From contig CANFKE010000002.1 in the NCBI GenBank assembly GCA_947447465.1, positions 1-64,000 on the forward strand: a DNA stretch of 64,000 bases, in the 5' to 3' direction. The notes beneath the pieces are model-generated. The model made no database searches. It saw only the letters and a program-made list of their open reading frames with translations, and had not been told where the DNA came from. The position numbers and the translations under genes were made by a program. Source of the stretch: Chitinophagaceae bacterium. GTDB taxonomy: Bacteria > Bacteroidota > Bacteroidia > Chitinophagales > Chitinophagaceae. Shown one piece after another: positions 23,997 to 32,938 of the stretch (positions are counted from its first letter, which is position 1; the number at the start of each line of letters is the position of its first letter).

Positions 23997-26909
23997 ATGG
24001 CAGAAAAGAAAGTTACGACGGCAAAAAGTAAGAAGAAAGAAGTTCTTGATGTGAGCATGGCGCCAGTACATGGTGTAGTGGGTATTTCAGCGCCGGAGGT
24101 TGAGCATATCGGGAGCGGGAAAGAGAGCGATGGCTCGGAGGGAAATATCGATGATTCGATATTTATAAAGGGTGCACGTATGCACAATCTGAAGAACGTG
24201 GATGTTCATATTCCTCGTAATCAGCTTGTTGTTGTGACGGGAGTAAGTGGCAGCGGTAAGTCGTCTCTGACCATGGATACTTTGTTTGCCGAGGGGCAAC
24301 GCAGGTATGCCGAGAGCCTTAGTGCCTATGCGCGTCAGTTCCTTATGCGAATGGATAAGCCTGATGTGGATTACATCAGGGGTATTTGTCCGGCCATTGC
24401 TATAGAACAGAAAGTAACAACGCGCACGCCCCGCAGTACTGTGGGTAGTATGACGGAAATATATGATTACCTGAGGTTGCTGTTTGCCCGAGTGGGTAAA
24501 ACCTATTCTCCGGTAAGTGGTCGTGAGGTGAAGAAAGATACGGTAACGGATGTGGTGCAATTCGTTCAGGGATTGCCGAAGGGAAGTAAAGTTCAATTCA
24601 TAGTGCCCCTTGTTACCCGCTATCAACGAACGGTAGAGGAGGAGCTGAACATATTGATGCAGAAAGGTTTCAGCCGTATATATGCGCCTGCAGCCGATGA
24701 AAAGCCAATGCGTATAGAGGATGTGCTAGCCGGAACAGTGAGTGTAGGTAATGCGGCCATCAACCTGCTAATAGACAGAATTGTAGTCAAAGATAATTTT
24801 GATGAGGATGACCTGCACCGATTGGCAGATAGTATCCAGACAGCATTTTACGAAAGTGAAGGGGAGTGTGTGGTAGAAGTAGATGGTAAGCAGACGCATA
24901 CCTTCAACAACCGTTTTGAAGCTGATGGTATTTTGTTTGATGAGCCAACACCTAATCTGTTCTCTTTTAATAATCCGTATGGTGCATGCCCGGTATGCGA
25001 GGGTTTTGGCCAGGTGTTGGGTATAGATGAAGATCTGGTGATACCTGACAAGCAGTTGAGTGTATTTGAAAGCGCAGTAGCTCCATGGCGCGGAGAGAAG
25101 ATGAGTGAGTGGAAGGAAGATTTTATGCGTAGTGCCGGCAAGATGGGATTCCCGATACATACCCCTGTTGCGGACCTGAATGATCAGGACCTTGAAATGC
25201 TGTGGGAAGGTAATGGCAGAGTGGGCGGTATTCGTGATTTCTTTAATATGGTAGAGCAGAACCTGTATAAGGTACAATACCGTGTGATGCAGGCCCGATA
25301 TCGCGGTCGCACTGTGTGTCCGTCTTGCAAGGGGTCGAGGTTGAGGAAGGAGGCTATGTTCGTGAAGGTAAATGGTGTTACCATTGCTGATCTGATGTTC
25401 AAGCCATGTGATGAATTATATACTTGGTTCACGACCATGAAGCTGACCGAGAATGAAGAGACGATAGCCAAGCGTATCATGCTGGAGATCAATCAAAGAA
25501 TGAAGACCTTGCTTGATGTGGGTTTGGGCTATCTGAACCTGAACAGACTTGCCAATACACTGAGCGGAGGGGAAAGTCAGCGCATACAATTGACCAAATT
25601 CTTAGGCAGTAATCTTACAGACTCCTTATATATACTTGATGAGCCGAGTATAGGACTGCATAGCAGGGATACTGAGCGATTGATACAAGTATTGAAGAAT
25701 CTGCGCGATCTTGGTAATACTGTAGTGGTGGTAGAGCATGACGAAATGATGATGCGTGAGGCAGACTACATTATAGATATGGGGCCTCTGGCGAGCCATC
25801 TTGGAGGTGAAGTGGTGGCAGCAGGTCCGTATAAGGAACTGATAAAAAATAAGGCGAGTCTTACAGGCAAGTACCTAAGTGGGGTGATGGAGATCACTCC
25901 ACCTAAGGTAAGGCGCAAGCCAAGCGGTAGGATACGTATTGAAGGATGTAAACAAAATAACCTGAAGGATGTAAGTGTAGATTTTCCGCTGAATGTGCTG
26001 TGCGTGGTAACGGGAGTAAGTGGAAGTGGCAAGACCACGCTGGTAAAGCAAACGCTTTATCCTGCATTGCAGAAACATTATGGTGAGGGCGCAGACAGGC
26101 CGGGTGTGTTCCGAAAGTTGGATGGCGACCTGAAGAGTATAGGCCATATAGAAATGGTGGACCAGAACCCGATAGGTAAGTCATCCAGAAGTAATCCGGT
26201 CACGTATATCAAAGCTTATGATGAGATCCGTAAGCTGTATGCCAAGCAGCCGGTATCTAAGATGAGGGGATTTGCTGAGAAGCATTTTTCGTTCAATACT
26301 GATGGTGGCCGCTGTGATACCTGCAAGGGTGAAGGTGAAGTGATCGTTGAGATGCAGTTTTTGGCGGACGTACATTTGTTGTGTGAGTCGTGCAAGGGTA
26401 AACGATTTAAGGATGAGGTGCTTGAAGTTACCTACAGAGGCAAGAGTATCTATGATGTGCTGGAGATGAGTGTTGATGAGTCGATACAGTTCTTTGAAGA
26501 TGAAAAGAAACTGGCAGCAGCCATGCAGCCATTGAGCGATGTGGGATTGGGTTATATAAAGCTGGGACAGAGCAGTGATACATTGAGTGGTGGAGAGGCG
26601 CAGCGTGTGAAGCTGGCATCGTTCCTTGGTAAGGGCAGACCAAGCAGCAAGGTGCTGTTCATCTTTGATGAACCGACAACCGGGTTGCATATGCATGATA
26701 TTAAGAAGTTGTTGGGCTCTTTTGATGCATTGATAGATCAGGGACATTCTATAATAGTGATAGAGCATAATACTGACGTTATTAAATGTGCGGATTGGGT
26801 GATAGATCTTGGTCCGGAAGGGGGCAAGGGTGGTGGTATGCTGCTGTATGAAGGTCCGCCGGATGGGTTGAAGAAGGTGAAGGAGAGTTATACGGGACAG
26901 TATATGTAG
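23997..26909 (+). CDS. uvrA: Excinuclease ABC subunit A
   Basis: 970 aa. DNA damage sensor of nucleotide excision repair, working with UvrB. Two ABC ATPase modules are complete: Walker A GVSGSGKSSLTMDTLF with signature LSGGESQRI, and GVSGSGKTTLVKQTLY with LSGGEAQRV. Zinc-binding clusters are CPVCEGFG...CPSCKGSR and CDTCKGEG...CESCKGK. A charged N-terminal extension of ~40 residues precedes the first domain. Start set at 23997 from the promoter position. uvrB is not in this window. Confidence 0.96.
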   Translation: MAEKKVTTAKSKKKEVLDVSMAPVHGVVGISAPEVEHIGSGKESDGSEGNIDDSIFIKGARMHNLKNVDVHIPRNQLVVVTGVSGSGKSSLTMDTLFAEGQRRYAESLSAYARQFLMRMDKPDVDYIRGICPAIAIEQKVTTRTPRSTVGSMTEIYDYLRLLFARVGKTYSPVSGREVKKDTVTDVVQFVQGLPKGSKVQFIVPLVTRYQRTVEEELNILMQKGFSRIYAPAADEKPMRIEDVLAGTVSVGNAAINLLIDRIVVKDNFDEDDLHRLADSIQTAFYESEGECVVEVDGKQTHTFNNRFEADGILFDEPTPNLFSFNNPYGACPVCEGFGQVLGIDEDLVIPDKQLSVFESAVAPWRGEKMSEWKEDFMRSAGKMGFPIHTPVADLNDQDLEMLWEGNGRVGGIRDFFNMVEQNLYKVQYRVMQARYRGRTVCPSCKGSRLRKEAMFVKVNGVTIADLMFKPCDELYTWFTTMKLTENEETIAKRIMLEINQRMKTLLDVGLGYLNLNRLANTLSGGESQRIQLTKFLGSNLTDSLYILDEPSIGLHSRDTERLIQVLKNLRDLGNTVVVVEHDEMMMREADYIIDMGPLASHLGGEVVAAGPYKELIKNKASLTGKYLSGVMEITPPKVRRKPSGRIRIEGCKQNNLKDVSVDFPLNVLCVVTGVSGSGKTTLVKQTLYPALQKHYGEGADRPGVFRKLDGDLKSIGHIEMVDQNPIGKSSRSNPVTYIKAYDEIRKLYAKQPVSKMRGFAEKHFSFNTDGGRCDTCKGEGEVIVEMQFLADVHLLCESCKGKRFKDEVLEVTYRGKSIYDVLEMSVDESIQFFEDEKKLAAAMQPLSDVGLGYIKLGQSSDTLSGGEAQRVKLASFLGKGRPSSKVLFIFDEPTTGLHMHDIKKLLGSFDALIDQGHSIIVIEHNTDVIKCADWVIDLGPEGGKGGGMLLYEGPPDGLKKVKESYTGQYM

Positions 26910-26943
26910 TTAAGTAGATGGTGGATTGCGGATGTAATGTTTC

Positions 26944-26987
26944 GCAAGCGAGACGCTTGCATATGCCAGGACGAAGCGAGACGCTTC
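26944..26987. repeat. Pair of AGA-loop hairpins
   Basis: GCAAGCG-AGA-CGCTTGC (26944-26960) and GAAGCG-AGA-CGCTTC (26973-26987). The second is the reverse-sense form of the GAAGCG-TCT-CGCTTC hairpin at 7427-7441. They lie after uvrA. Confidence 0.8.
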
Positions 26988-27091
26988 GACCAGCCTGTGC
27001 AGTATATGTAGTTGAGTAGATGGTGGATTGCGGAAAATTGAGAGAATTTCTGCCATCAAAATACGTCGATCAAGTGATTAAAAATCTTAGG

Positions 27092-27625
27092 TCATCTCAT
27101 TTCCCCTAACGCTTTCCTTAAATTAGCTTTTGCCCTTTGTAATAATGATTCTATGGCTTTTACGGTCATGTTCATTATTTCGGCCACTTCTTTTTGGGGG
27201 AGGTCTTCTATGTGAACCATTACAAATACTGTTCTTTGGTTTTCGGGTAATGTATTGATTGCTTTGAAGAGGTATTTAGCCTTTTCTCGGTTTTCGAGTA
27301 CTACGCCCGGGTGTATGAAATCGGGATTATCGGGCAGGGTATTGTTGCTACTGCTGAAAATTTGTGAAAGTATCCCACCTCTTTTTTGGCGAGTTTTATT
27401 GCGCAGATGGTCCAAGCACTTGTTTACGGTTATTCTGTAGATCCAGGTAGATAGAGATGATTGTTCTTTAAATGAGAGGATATTCTTATAAACAGTTACA
27501 AAGACTTCCTGTGAAATATCCTCAGCGGCACCGATATCCTGCACCATGCCCACGGCAGTATTGAGCACTTTCTGCTGGTACATTTCTACCAGTTGTCTGA
27601 AAGCACTCTCATCTCCGTTTCTCAA
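27092..27625 (-). CDS. ECF-type RNA polymerase sigma factor
   Basis: 177 aa from a TTG at 27625. Sigma2: SAFRQLVEMYQQKVLNTAVG, with the core-binding DISQEVFVTVYKNI and STWIYRITVNKCLDHLR. Sigma4: INTLPENQRTVFVMVHIEDL, PQKEVAEIMNMTVKAIESLLQRAKANLRKAL. The open frame continues to a stop about 45 bases further upstream but contains no ATG or GTG, so TTG or a rarer start must be used. No anti-sigma gene is adjacent. Divergent from the tetR gene. Confidence 0.88.
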   Translation of the reverse strand: MRNGDESAFRQLVEMYQQKVLNTAVGMVQDIGAAEDISQEVFVTVYKNILSFKEQSSLSTWIYRITVNKCLDHLRNKTRQKRGGILSQIFSSSNNTLPDNPDFIHPGVVLENREKAKYLFKAINTLPENQRTVFVMVHIEDLPQKEVAEIMNMTVKAIESLLQRAKANLRKALGEMR

Positions 27626-27790
27626 ATTTGTCAGCAGGTCGTAAATAAAAACAGGATTTATTGGTCTAAAATTAAGTTATCATTATTACAATTAGTGTTA
27701 CTTTTTGTAAAATGTTGTGAATCAGAAAACTATGGAGTAATAGGTTTTGGCTATAGAGATATTTGTAGAATTTAGTCGTTAAAATTAATT

Positions 27791-27826
27791 AAACGTTTGT
27801 TTAGTTTTAAACGTTTGTTTAGTTTT
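27791..27826 (+). promoter_or_regulatory. Tandem 18-bp TetR operator candidate
   Basis: AAACGTTTGTTTAGTTTT occurs twice back to back (27791-27808 and 27809-27826) without a mismatch. Each holds the palindrome AAACGTTT. The pair covers the -33 (TTTG 27796-27799) and -7 (TAGTTTTG 27820-27827) boxes of the tetR-tolC-emrAB operon, where a bound repressor would block RNA polymerase. Confidence 0.7.
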
Positions 27827-27827
27827 G
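27796..27827 (+). promoter_or_regulatory. Promoter of the tetR-tolC-emrAB operon
   Basis: TTTG (27796-27799) and TAGTTTTG (27820-27827) with a 20-base spacer. The -7 box ends 8 bases before the tetR ATG at 27836. Confidence 0.65.
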
Positions 27828-27835
27828 TGTCCGAA

Positions 27836-28474
27836 ATGAAGACTCCGATAGAATATAGCGAAAAGCAGATAGCGATCATCAACGCTGCTGAGAAGCTGTT
27901 TGCAGAGAAGGGCTTCGACGGGGCATCGGTCAGAGATATAGCTCAGGAAGCCGATGTGAATGTGGCGATGATATCGTATTATTTTGGTTCCAAAGAGAAA
28001 TTGATGGAAGCTGTTTTTGAGGAAAGGACGGTGAATATCAAATTGAAGGTGGAAAATCTGTTGCAGGATAAGAGTATCACACCGATACAAAAAGTGTATA
28101 TCCTTATTGATGATTATGTAGATAAGTTCATACATCAGCAACAGTTCCACAAGATCATGATGAGGGAACAGATGATCAATAAGCATACCCCAGTTGCGGC
28201 TCTGATACACGAACTGAAAAAGAAAAATCTGGAATCAATCAAGACATTGATACAGGAAGGGCAGAAGACCGGTGCGTTCAAGAAGAACATTGATATTGTG
28301 CTGATGATGACCACAATGGTAGGTACAGTTAGTCAGATGCTTACGTCTCAGCATTTTTACCGATCGCTCAATAATATGGAACACATGGACGACATGGAGT
28401 TTCAAAGACATATCAGGAAGAAGTTAAGCACACATTTAAAGAACCTTTTTAAACAAATGATTACCAATGAGTAA
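27836..28474 (+). CDS. TetR/AcrR family repressor of the efflux operon
   Basis: 212 aa from the ATG at 27836; the upstream ATG at 27797 lies inside the promoter. The TetR helix-turn-helix is plain: IAIINAAEKLFAEKGFDGASVRDIAQEADVN, then MISYYFGSKEKLMEAVFEER. The C-terminal ligand-binding half is helical. Stop and next start overlap by 8 bases, so it is translated together with the TolC-like gene. It probably represses its own operon through the tandem repeat, relieved by a toxic substrate. Confidence 0.92.
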   Translation: MKTPIEYSEKQIAIINAAEKLFAEKGFDGASVRDIAQEADVNVAMISYYFGSKEKLMEAVFEERTVNIKLKVENLLQDKSITPIQKVYILIDDYVDKFIHQQQFHKIMMREQMINKHTPVAALIHELKKKNLESIKTLIQEGQKTGAFKKNIDIVLMMTTMVGTVSQMLTSQHFYRSLNNMEHMDDMEFQRHIRKKLSTHLKNLFKQMITNE

Positions 28475-29828
28475 TAGCATATATAAACTGAGCATTGCCG
28501 CAGCGCTGGCCATAGTGGCCGGAGGTGATGTTGCAGCACAGAGCACCCGAAACTTGTCTATGACCGAGGCTATAGAGTTGAGTCTGAAGAATAGCAAGCA
28601 ATTAAAATTGAGCACAGCCAAAGTAGATGAGGCAGTTGCCAATAGACATGAAATGTGGAATAATCACTTACCAGATCTGAAAGTATCGGCTTCATACCTG
28701 AGGTTGAATAGTCCGACGCTGGACCTGAAGGTGAAATTGGGCAGCAGCTCGAGCGACACCACCAAAACATCGGGTACAAGTAAGGGAATGGAGGTAAAAG
28801 AAGCAGCCTATGCAATGGCTACCGCAACTATGCCATTGTTCTCAGGTTTCAGGATCAAGTATGGTGTAGAGTCTGCCAAGTATCTGGAGCAGGCCGCTAA
28901 ACTGGATGCAGAGACCGATAAGGAAGATGTGATACAGAATACGATCAATGCTTACAGCAACCTTTATAAGTCGTTGAAGACCATAGATCTTGTAAAGGAG
29001 AATCTGAAGCAGCAGGAGCAGCGAGTAGCAGATTTTTCTAATCTGGAAAAGAACGGATTGATAGCCCGTAACGATCTGCTGAAAGCACAATTGCAGCAGT
29101 CGAATATTGAATTGACCTTGCTGGATGCACAGAACAATTATAATATCGCATGTATCAATATGAATCTGATGCTGGGATTGCCAGAAGACGCGCAACTCAT
29201 TCCGGATTCAGCAGCATATGTAAAACAATATGAAGAAGGTACTATAGCGACCTGGGAAGTTTCTGCAATGCAGAACAGAAAAGATCTGCAGTCGCTGAGC
29301 TACAAAGAAAAAGCAGCGGTTGCAGGAATTAAGGCGACAAAGGGAGAGTACTATCCTGGTGTAGCATTGACGGGTGGATATATAGGTGCCTATGTGCCTA
29401 ATGTATTGACGCTGAAAGATGCACTTAACATAGGAGTAGGGTTGCAGTATAATTTTGGCGCACTGTGGAAAACAGGTGCTAAAGTAAATGTTGCAACAGC
29501 ACGCCTGCATCAGGTACAGGCAACTGAAGAACTGATGAATGACCGTTTGCACCTGCAGATCAATCAGGCTTACCAAAATTATCTACTCAGTCGCAAAAAG
29601 ATAGATGTATATGCCAAGGCAATAGAGCAGGCCAATGAGAACTATCGTATCACCAAGAATAAATATGATAACCATCTTGTTAATACTACTGACCTTTTGG
29701 ATGCAGATGTAGCACAGTTGCAGGCTAAGCTGAATTACACATTTGCGAAAGCAGATGCAGTTGTTGCCTATAAAAAACTACAACAAACAGCAGGTACATT
29801 GACAGATGATTTTCAGGCTACCAGATAA
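28467..29828 (+). CDS. TolC family outer-membrane efflux protein
   Basis: 453 aa. A signal peptide ends at GGDVAAQ. The family start LSMTEAIELSLKNSKQLKLSTAKVDEA and two repeats of long helices plus beta-strands (for example NDLLKAQLQQSNIELTLLDA and NTTDLLDADVAQLQAKLNY) are typical of outer-membrane factors. It forms the exit duct for the EmrAB-like pump encoded next. It overlaps tetR by 8 bases. Confidence 0.92.
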   Translation: MSNSIYKLSIAAALAIVAGGDVAAQSTRNLSMTEAIELSLKNSKQLKLSTAKVDEAVANRHEMWNNHLPDLKVSASYLRLNSPTLDLKVKLGSSSSDTTKTSGTSKGMEVKEAAYAMATATMPLFSGFRIKYGVESAKYLEQAAKLDAETDKEDVIQNTINAYSNLYKSLKTIDLVKENLKQQEQRVADFSNLEKNGLIARNDLLKAQLQQSNIELTLLDAQNNYNIACINMNLMLGLPEDAQLIPDSAAYVKQYEEGTIATWEVSAMQNRKDLQSLSYKEKAAVAGIKATKGEYYPGVALTGGYIGAYVPNVLTLKDALNIGVGLQYNFGALWKTGAKVNVATARLHQVQATEELMNDRLHLQINQAYQNYLLSRKKIDVYAKAIEQANENYRITKNKYDNHLVNTTDLLDADVAQLQAKLNYTFAKADAVVAYKKLQQTAGTLTDDFQATR

Positions 29829-29890
29829 TAATTAGTATATCAATCAGTAATAACACATCACACAAAATATAAACGTACAACACAAAATAT

Positions 29891-31009
29891 ATGGCACAGA
29901 ACGAAATAAATACAGCACAGCAGACACCTGAAGCCGAAGCACCGAAGAAAAAGAGTAAAGGCTTTATCATAGTGCTAGCAGCACTGGTGGTAGTAGGCGG
30001 TGGATTTGGTATGACCAAATATATACATTCTCAGCACCACGAAGAGACAGACGATGCACAGATAGATGCGAGCATCAGCCCGGTAATACCACGTATTTCG
30101 GGGTATGTGACCGAGATCAGAGTTAAAGACAACCAGAAAGTAAAGGCCGGAGATACGCTTGTGATATTGGACAACCGTACCGGGTTGATAGCAGTAGAAC
30201 AGGCGCAGGCAGCATTGACAGCGGCTCAGAACAGTCTTGGAGTGGCGCAGGCCAATACGAGCTCATCTAAGGCTAACATTGCATCATATGAAGCAAACAT
30301 TGCTACTGTAGATGCACAGATAGAAGCGGCACAGGTAACATTGCGTCGTGCAACACAGGATTATGACAGATATGTAAACCTGATCAAGGACCATTCTATT
30401 ACTCAGCAGCAGTTTGAGCAAGCGGAAGCTGCCAAGCAGAGTGCGGAGCGCCAGTTGGCAGTATTGCGCGGACAGAAGAACGCAGCTATGCGCCAGACGA
30501 GTGCAGCGACTTCTCAGAGCAATGCTACCAGCCAGCAGGTTGGCGTGGCCAATGCTACGATACAGCAGCGCCAGGCAGATCTGGAAAATGCAAAGCTGAA
30601 TCTTTCGTATACAGCTATCCTTGCTCCAAGTGATGGTGTAGTATCTAAGATCAATGCACAGGTTGGCCAGTTCCTGACAGCAGGTCAGTCACTGTTCACT
30701 GTAGTAGGTACAACTGCCCCATGGGTAGTTGCTAATTTTAAAGAAACACAGTTAGAGAAAATACATGTAGGCCAAAAGGTAGTTGTACATATTGATGCCT
30801 ATCCGGGCCATGATTTTCAGGCTAAAGTGACTTCTTTGTCACCGGCTACTGGTTCACGTTTCGCATTGCTACCTCCTGATAATGCTTCAGGTAACTTTGT
30901 TAAGACCGTACAACGTCTGCCAATCAAGATAGAGTTTACAATGGATGACCAGTATCTTAAAGATCTTCGTCCGGGATTGAATGTAGATGTTGATGTGCAT
31001 TTGGATTAA
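29891..31009 (+). CDS. HlyD/EmrA-type membrane fusion protein
   Basis: 372 aa. A charged cytoplasmic tail (EAPKKKSKG), one membrane helix (FIIVLAALVVVGGGFGM), then the two halves of a lipoyl-like domain (PRISGYVTEIRVKDNQKVKAGDTLVILD and LAPSDGVVSKINAQVGQFLTAGQSLFTVV) separated by an Ala/Gln-rich coiled-coil hairpin. It bridges the inner-membrane transporter and the TolC-like protein. Lies 62 bases after the TolC gene. Confidence 0.92.
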   Translation: MAQNEINTAQQTPEAEAPKKKSKGFIIVLAALVVVGGGFGMTKYIHSQHHEETDDAQIDASISPVIPRISGYVTEIRVKDNQKVKAGDTLVILDNRTGLIAVEQAQAALTAAQNSLGVAQANTSSSKANIASYEANIATVDAQIEAAQVTLRRATQDYDRYVNLIKDHSITQQQFEQAEAAKQSAERQLAVLRGQKNAAMRQTSAATSQSNATSQQVGVANATIQQRQADLENAKLNLSYTAILAPSDGVVSKINAQVGQFLTAGQSLFTVVGTTAPWVVANFKETQLEKIHVGQKVVVHIDAYPGHDFQAKVTSLSPATGSRFALLPPDNASGNFVKTVQRLPIKIEFTMDDQYLKDLRPGLNVDVDVHLD

Positions 31010-31031
31010 GAATTCTTTGAATCAGGGATCA

Positions 31032-31097
31032 CACTGATGTTTGGTCAGTGCATCTGAAGAGAATACGTCCTATGGCTGTTGGTCAGAGACTGACAGC
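31032..31097. repeat. Two hairpins inside the efflux operon
   Basis: CACTGAT / GTCAGTG (31032-31050) and GCTGTTGGTC-AGA-GACTGACAGC (31075-31097, ten pairs with two G-T wobbles). The second is a member of the AGA triloop family, sitting between the emrA-like and emrB-like genes where it could tune relative expression. Confidence 0.65.
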
Positions 31098-31145
31098 ATG
31101 ATAGCGCAATAAACGCATTAAGTGAAAATTTAGAATTATGAAGTT

Positions 31146-32732
31146 ATGTTAATGCAACAAGCAGAGTCTTTAGTTGAATACGGCTCACGGCGGGTGATCA
31201 TCACGATCACGGCTATCTTCTGCGCCTTGCTGGAGATAGTAGATACTACCATTGTGAACGTGGCGCTTAATGACATGAAGGGTAACCTTGGTGCTACGTT
31301 GAGTGAAGTGAGCTGGGTAATTACAGCCTATGCCATAGGTAATGTAATAATAGTACCGATGACCAGTTGGTTATCGGCGCAGTTTGGCAGACGTAATTAT
31401 TTTGCGGCTTCCATTATGATCTTTACAGTCTGTTCCTTCCTTTGCGGTAATGCAGATGGTATATGGGAATTAGTATTGTTCAGGTTCCTGCAAGGATTGG
31501 GTGGTGGAGCCTTGTTGGTAACATCTCAGACCATCATTACAGAAAGTTATCCACCAGAAAAAAGAGGTATGGCGCAGGCCATATATGGATTGGGTGTGAT
31601 CATTGGCCCTACATTAGGACCACCATTGGGGGGGTATATCGTTGACCATTATTCATGGCCTTATATCTTCTACATCAACATACCTATTGGTACTATTGCG
31701 GCACTATTAACGCTGCAGTTCGTGCGCAGTCCTAAGTATGCATTGAAGAAAGCAGTTAAGGATATTGACTTTTTGGGTATTGGATTACTTGCTTTATCGG
31801 TGGGGTCATTGCAGTACGTACTGGAGCGTGGACAGGAAGATGACTGGTTCAGCAGCTCAACTATTACCTCGTTGATAGTTGTAACCATACTGGGTTTTTT
31901 CTTCTTTATATGGAGAGAGTTGACCACTGCCAATCCAATTGTAGAGTTGCGAGTGTTGAAAAATGGAAATCTTAGAGTAGGTACGATCTTATCGTTCATA
32001 CTTGGTTTTGGTCTTTATGGTTCTACCTTCATTATACCACTCTATCTGCAGAGTTCACTTCACTGGACATCTCAACAAGCAGGTATGATCATGATACCTG
32101 CGGCACTGACTACCGCATTTATGATGCCAGTGATCGGTATGTTGATCCAAAAAGGTGCGAAGCAAACGGTGCTGGTGGCATTGGGGATGGTCATTTTCTT
32201 TGTCTATAGTTTCTGGGGATATAAGATATTGACACCAGATACATCGAGAGACAACTTCTTATGGATGCTGATATTCCGCGGATTAGGTATGGGTATGTTG
32301 TTCATTCCGATCACCTCATTATCGTTATCGACTTTAAAGGGGCAACAGATAGGGCAAGGAGCATCATTTACCGGTATGATGCGTCAGTTGGGCGGATCGT
32401 TCGGGATTGCACTCATTACAACTTACATGTCGAGGACCAATATTGAGCACCGTAGTAATTTGTTGTCTCATCTTGATGTGAATAATCCTGCAGTTCAAAA
32501 CAGGATAAGTGCTATGCAGCGTAATTACATGCTTAAAGGTATGTCTCCTGATGTGGCATTGAAAAGTGCATATAAAGCATTGGATTATGCGGTGAGCGGA
32601 CAGGCTCAGGTGATGTCTTATATGGATGTTTTCATGTTCATTGGTGTCATGTTCCTTTGCTGTATTCCATTTGTGCTGATGGTAAAAGATAAGAAGCAAG
32701 CAACCAAGATAGATATGGGTGACATGCACTAG
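31146..32732 (+). CDS. EmrB/QacA-type (DHA2) multidrug MFS transporter
   Basis: 528 aa, about 14 membrane helices. MFS landmarks of the DHA2 family: LLEIVDTTIVNVAL in helix 1, WLSAQFGRRNYF between helices 2 and 3, and motif C region IYGLGVIIGPTLGPPLGGYIV in helix 5. It would use the proton gradient to expel hydrophobic drugs through the EmrA- and TolC-like partners encoded upstream. Start at 31146; 31152 is an alternative two codons on. A terminator follows. Confidence 0.93.
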   Translation: MLMQQAESLVEYGSRRVIITITAIFCALLEIVDTTIVNVALNDMKGNLGATLSEVSWVITAYAIGNVIIVPMTSWLSAQFGRRNYFAASIMIFTVCSFLCGNADGIWELVLFRFLQGLGGGALLVTSQTIITESYPPEKRGMAQAIYGLGVIIGPTLGPPLGGYIVDHYSWPYIFYINIPIGTIAALLTLQFVRSPKYALKKAVKDIDFLGIGLLALSVGSLQYVLERGQEDDWFSSSTITSLIVVTILGFFFFIWRELTTANPIVELRVLKNGNLRVGTILSFILGFGLYGSTFIIPLYLQSSLHWTSQQAGMIMIPAALTTAFMMPVIGMLIQKGAKQTVLVALGMVIFFVYSFWGYKILTPDTSRDNFLWMLIFRGLGMGMLFIPITSLSLSTLKGQQIGQGASFTGMMRQLGGSFGIALITTYMSRTNIEHRSNLLSHLDVNNPAVQNRISAMQRNYMLKGMSPDVALKSAYKALDYAVSGQAQVMSYMDVFMFIGVMFLCCIPFVLMVKDKKQATKIDMGDMH

Positions 32733-32774
32733 TGTCAGTTACTTTTGGAATATTGAAGTGAATAGATAGTTGAT

Positions 32775-32808
32775 AAAAGAGACCATTGCAAGATGGTCTC
32801 TTTTGTTA
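32775..32808 (+). terminator. Terminator of the efflux operon
   Basis: AAAAGAGACCAT (32775-32786), loop TGCAAG, ATGGTCTCTTTT (32793-32804), then GTTATG. A 12-base perfect stem with a T-run. Confidence 0.88.
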
Positions 32809-32907
32809 TGTTATAGATTACAATATAGAGTAAAAATTATGTGTCAAAAGTTTAGAAATTTGAGTTGTAAAGTATGTAGTTCTAATTGTTGTTCTACAAA
32901 TTAAGTG

Positions 32908-32915
32908 TACTTTTA
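32908..32915 (+). promoter_or_regulatory. -7-like box TACTTTTA
   Basis: One mismatch to TAnnTTTG, 23 bases before the ATG at 32939. Confidence 0.35.
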
Positions 32916-32938
32916 TCCGCTAACCTATAATTTAAAAA

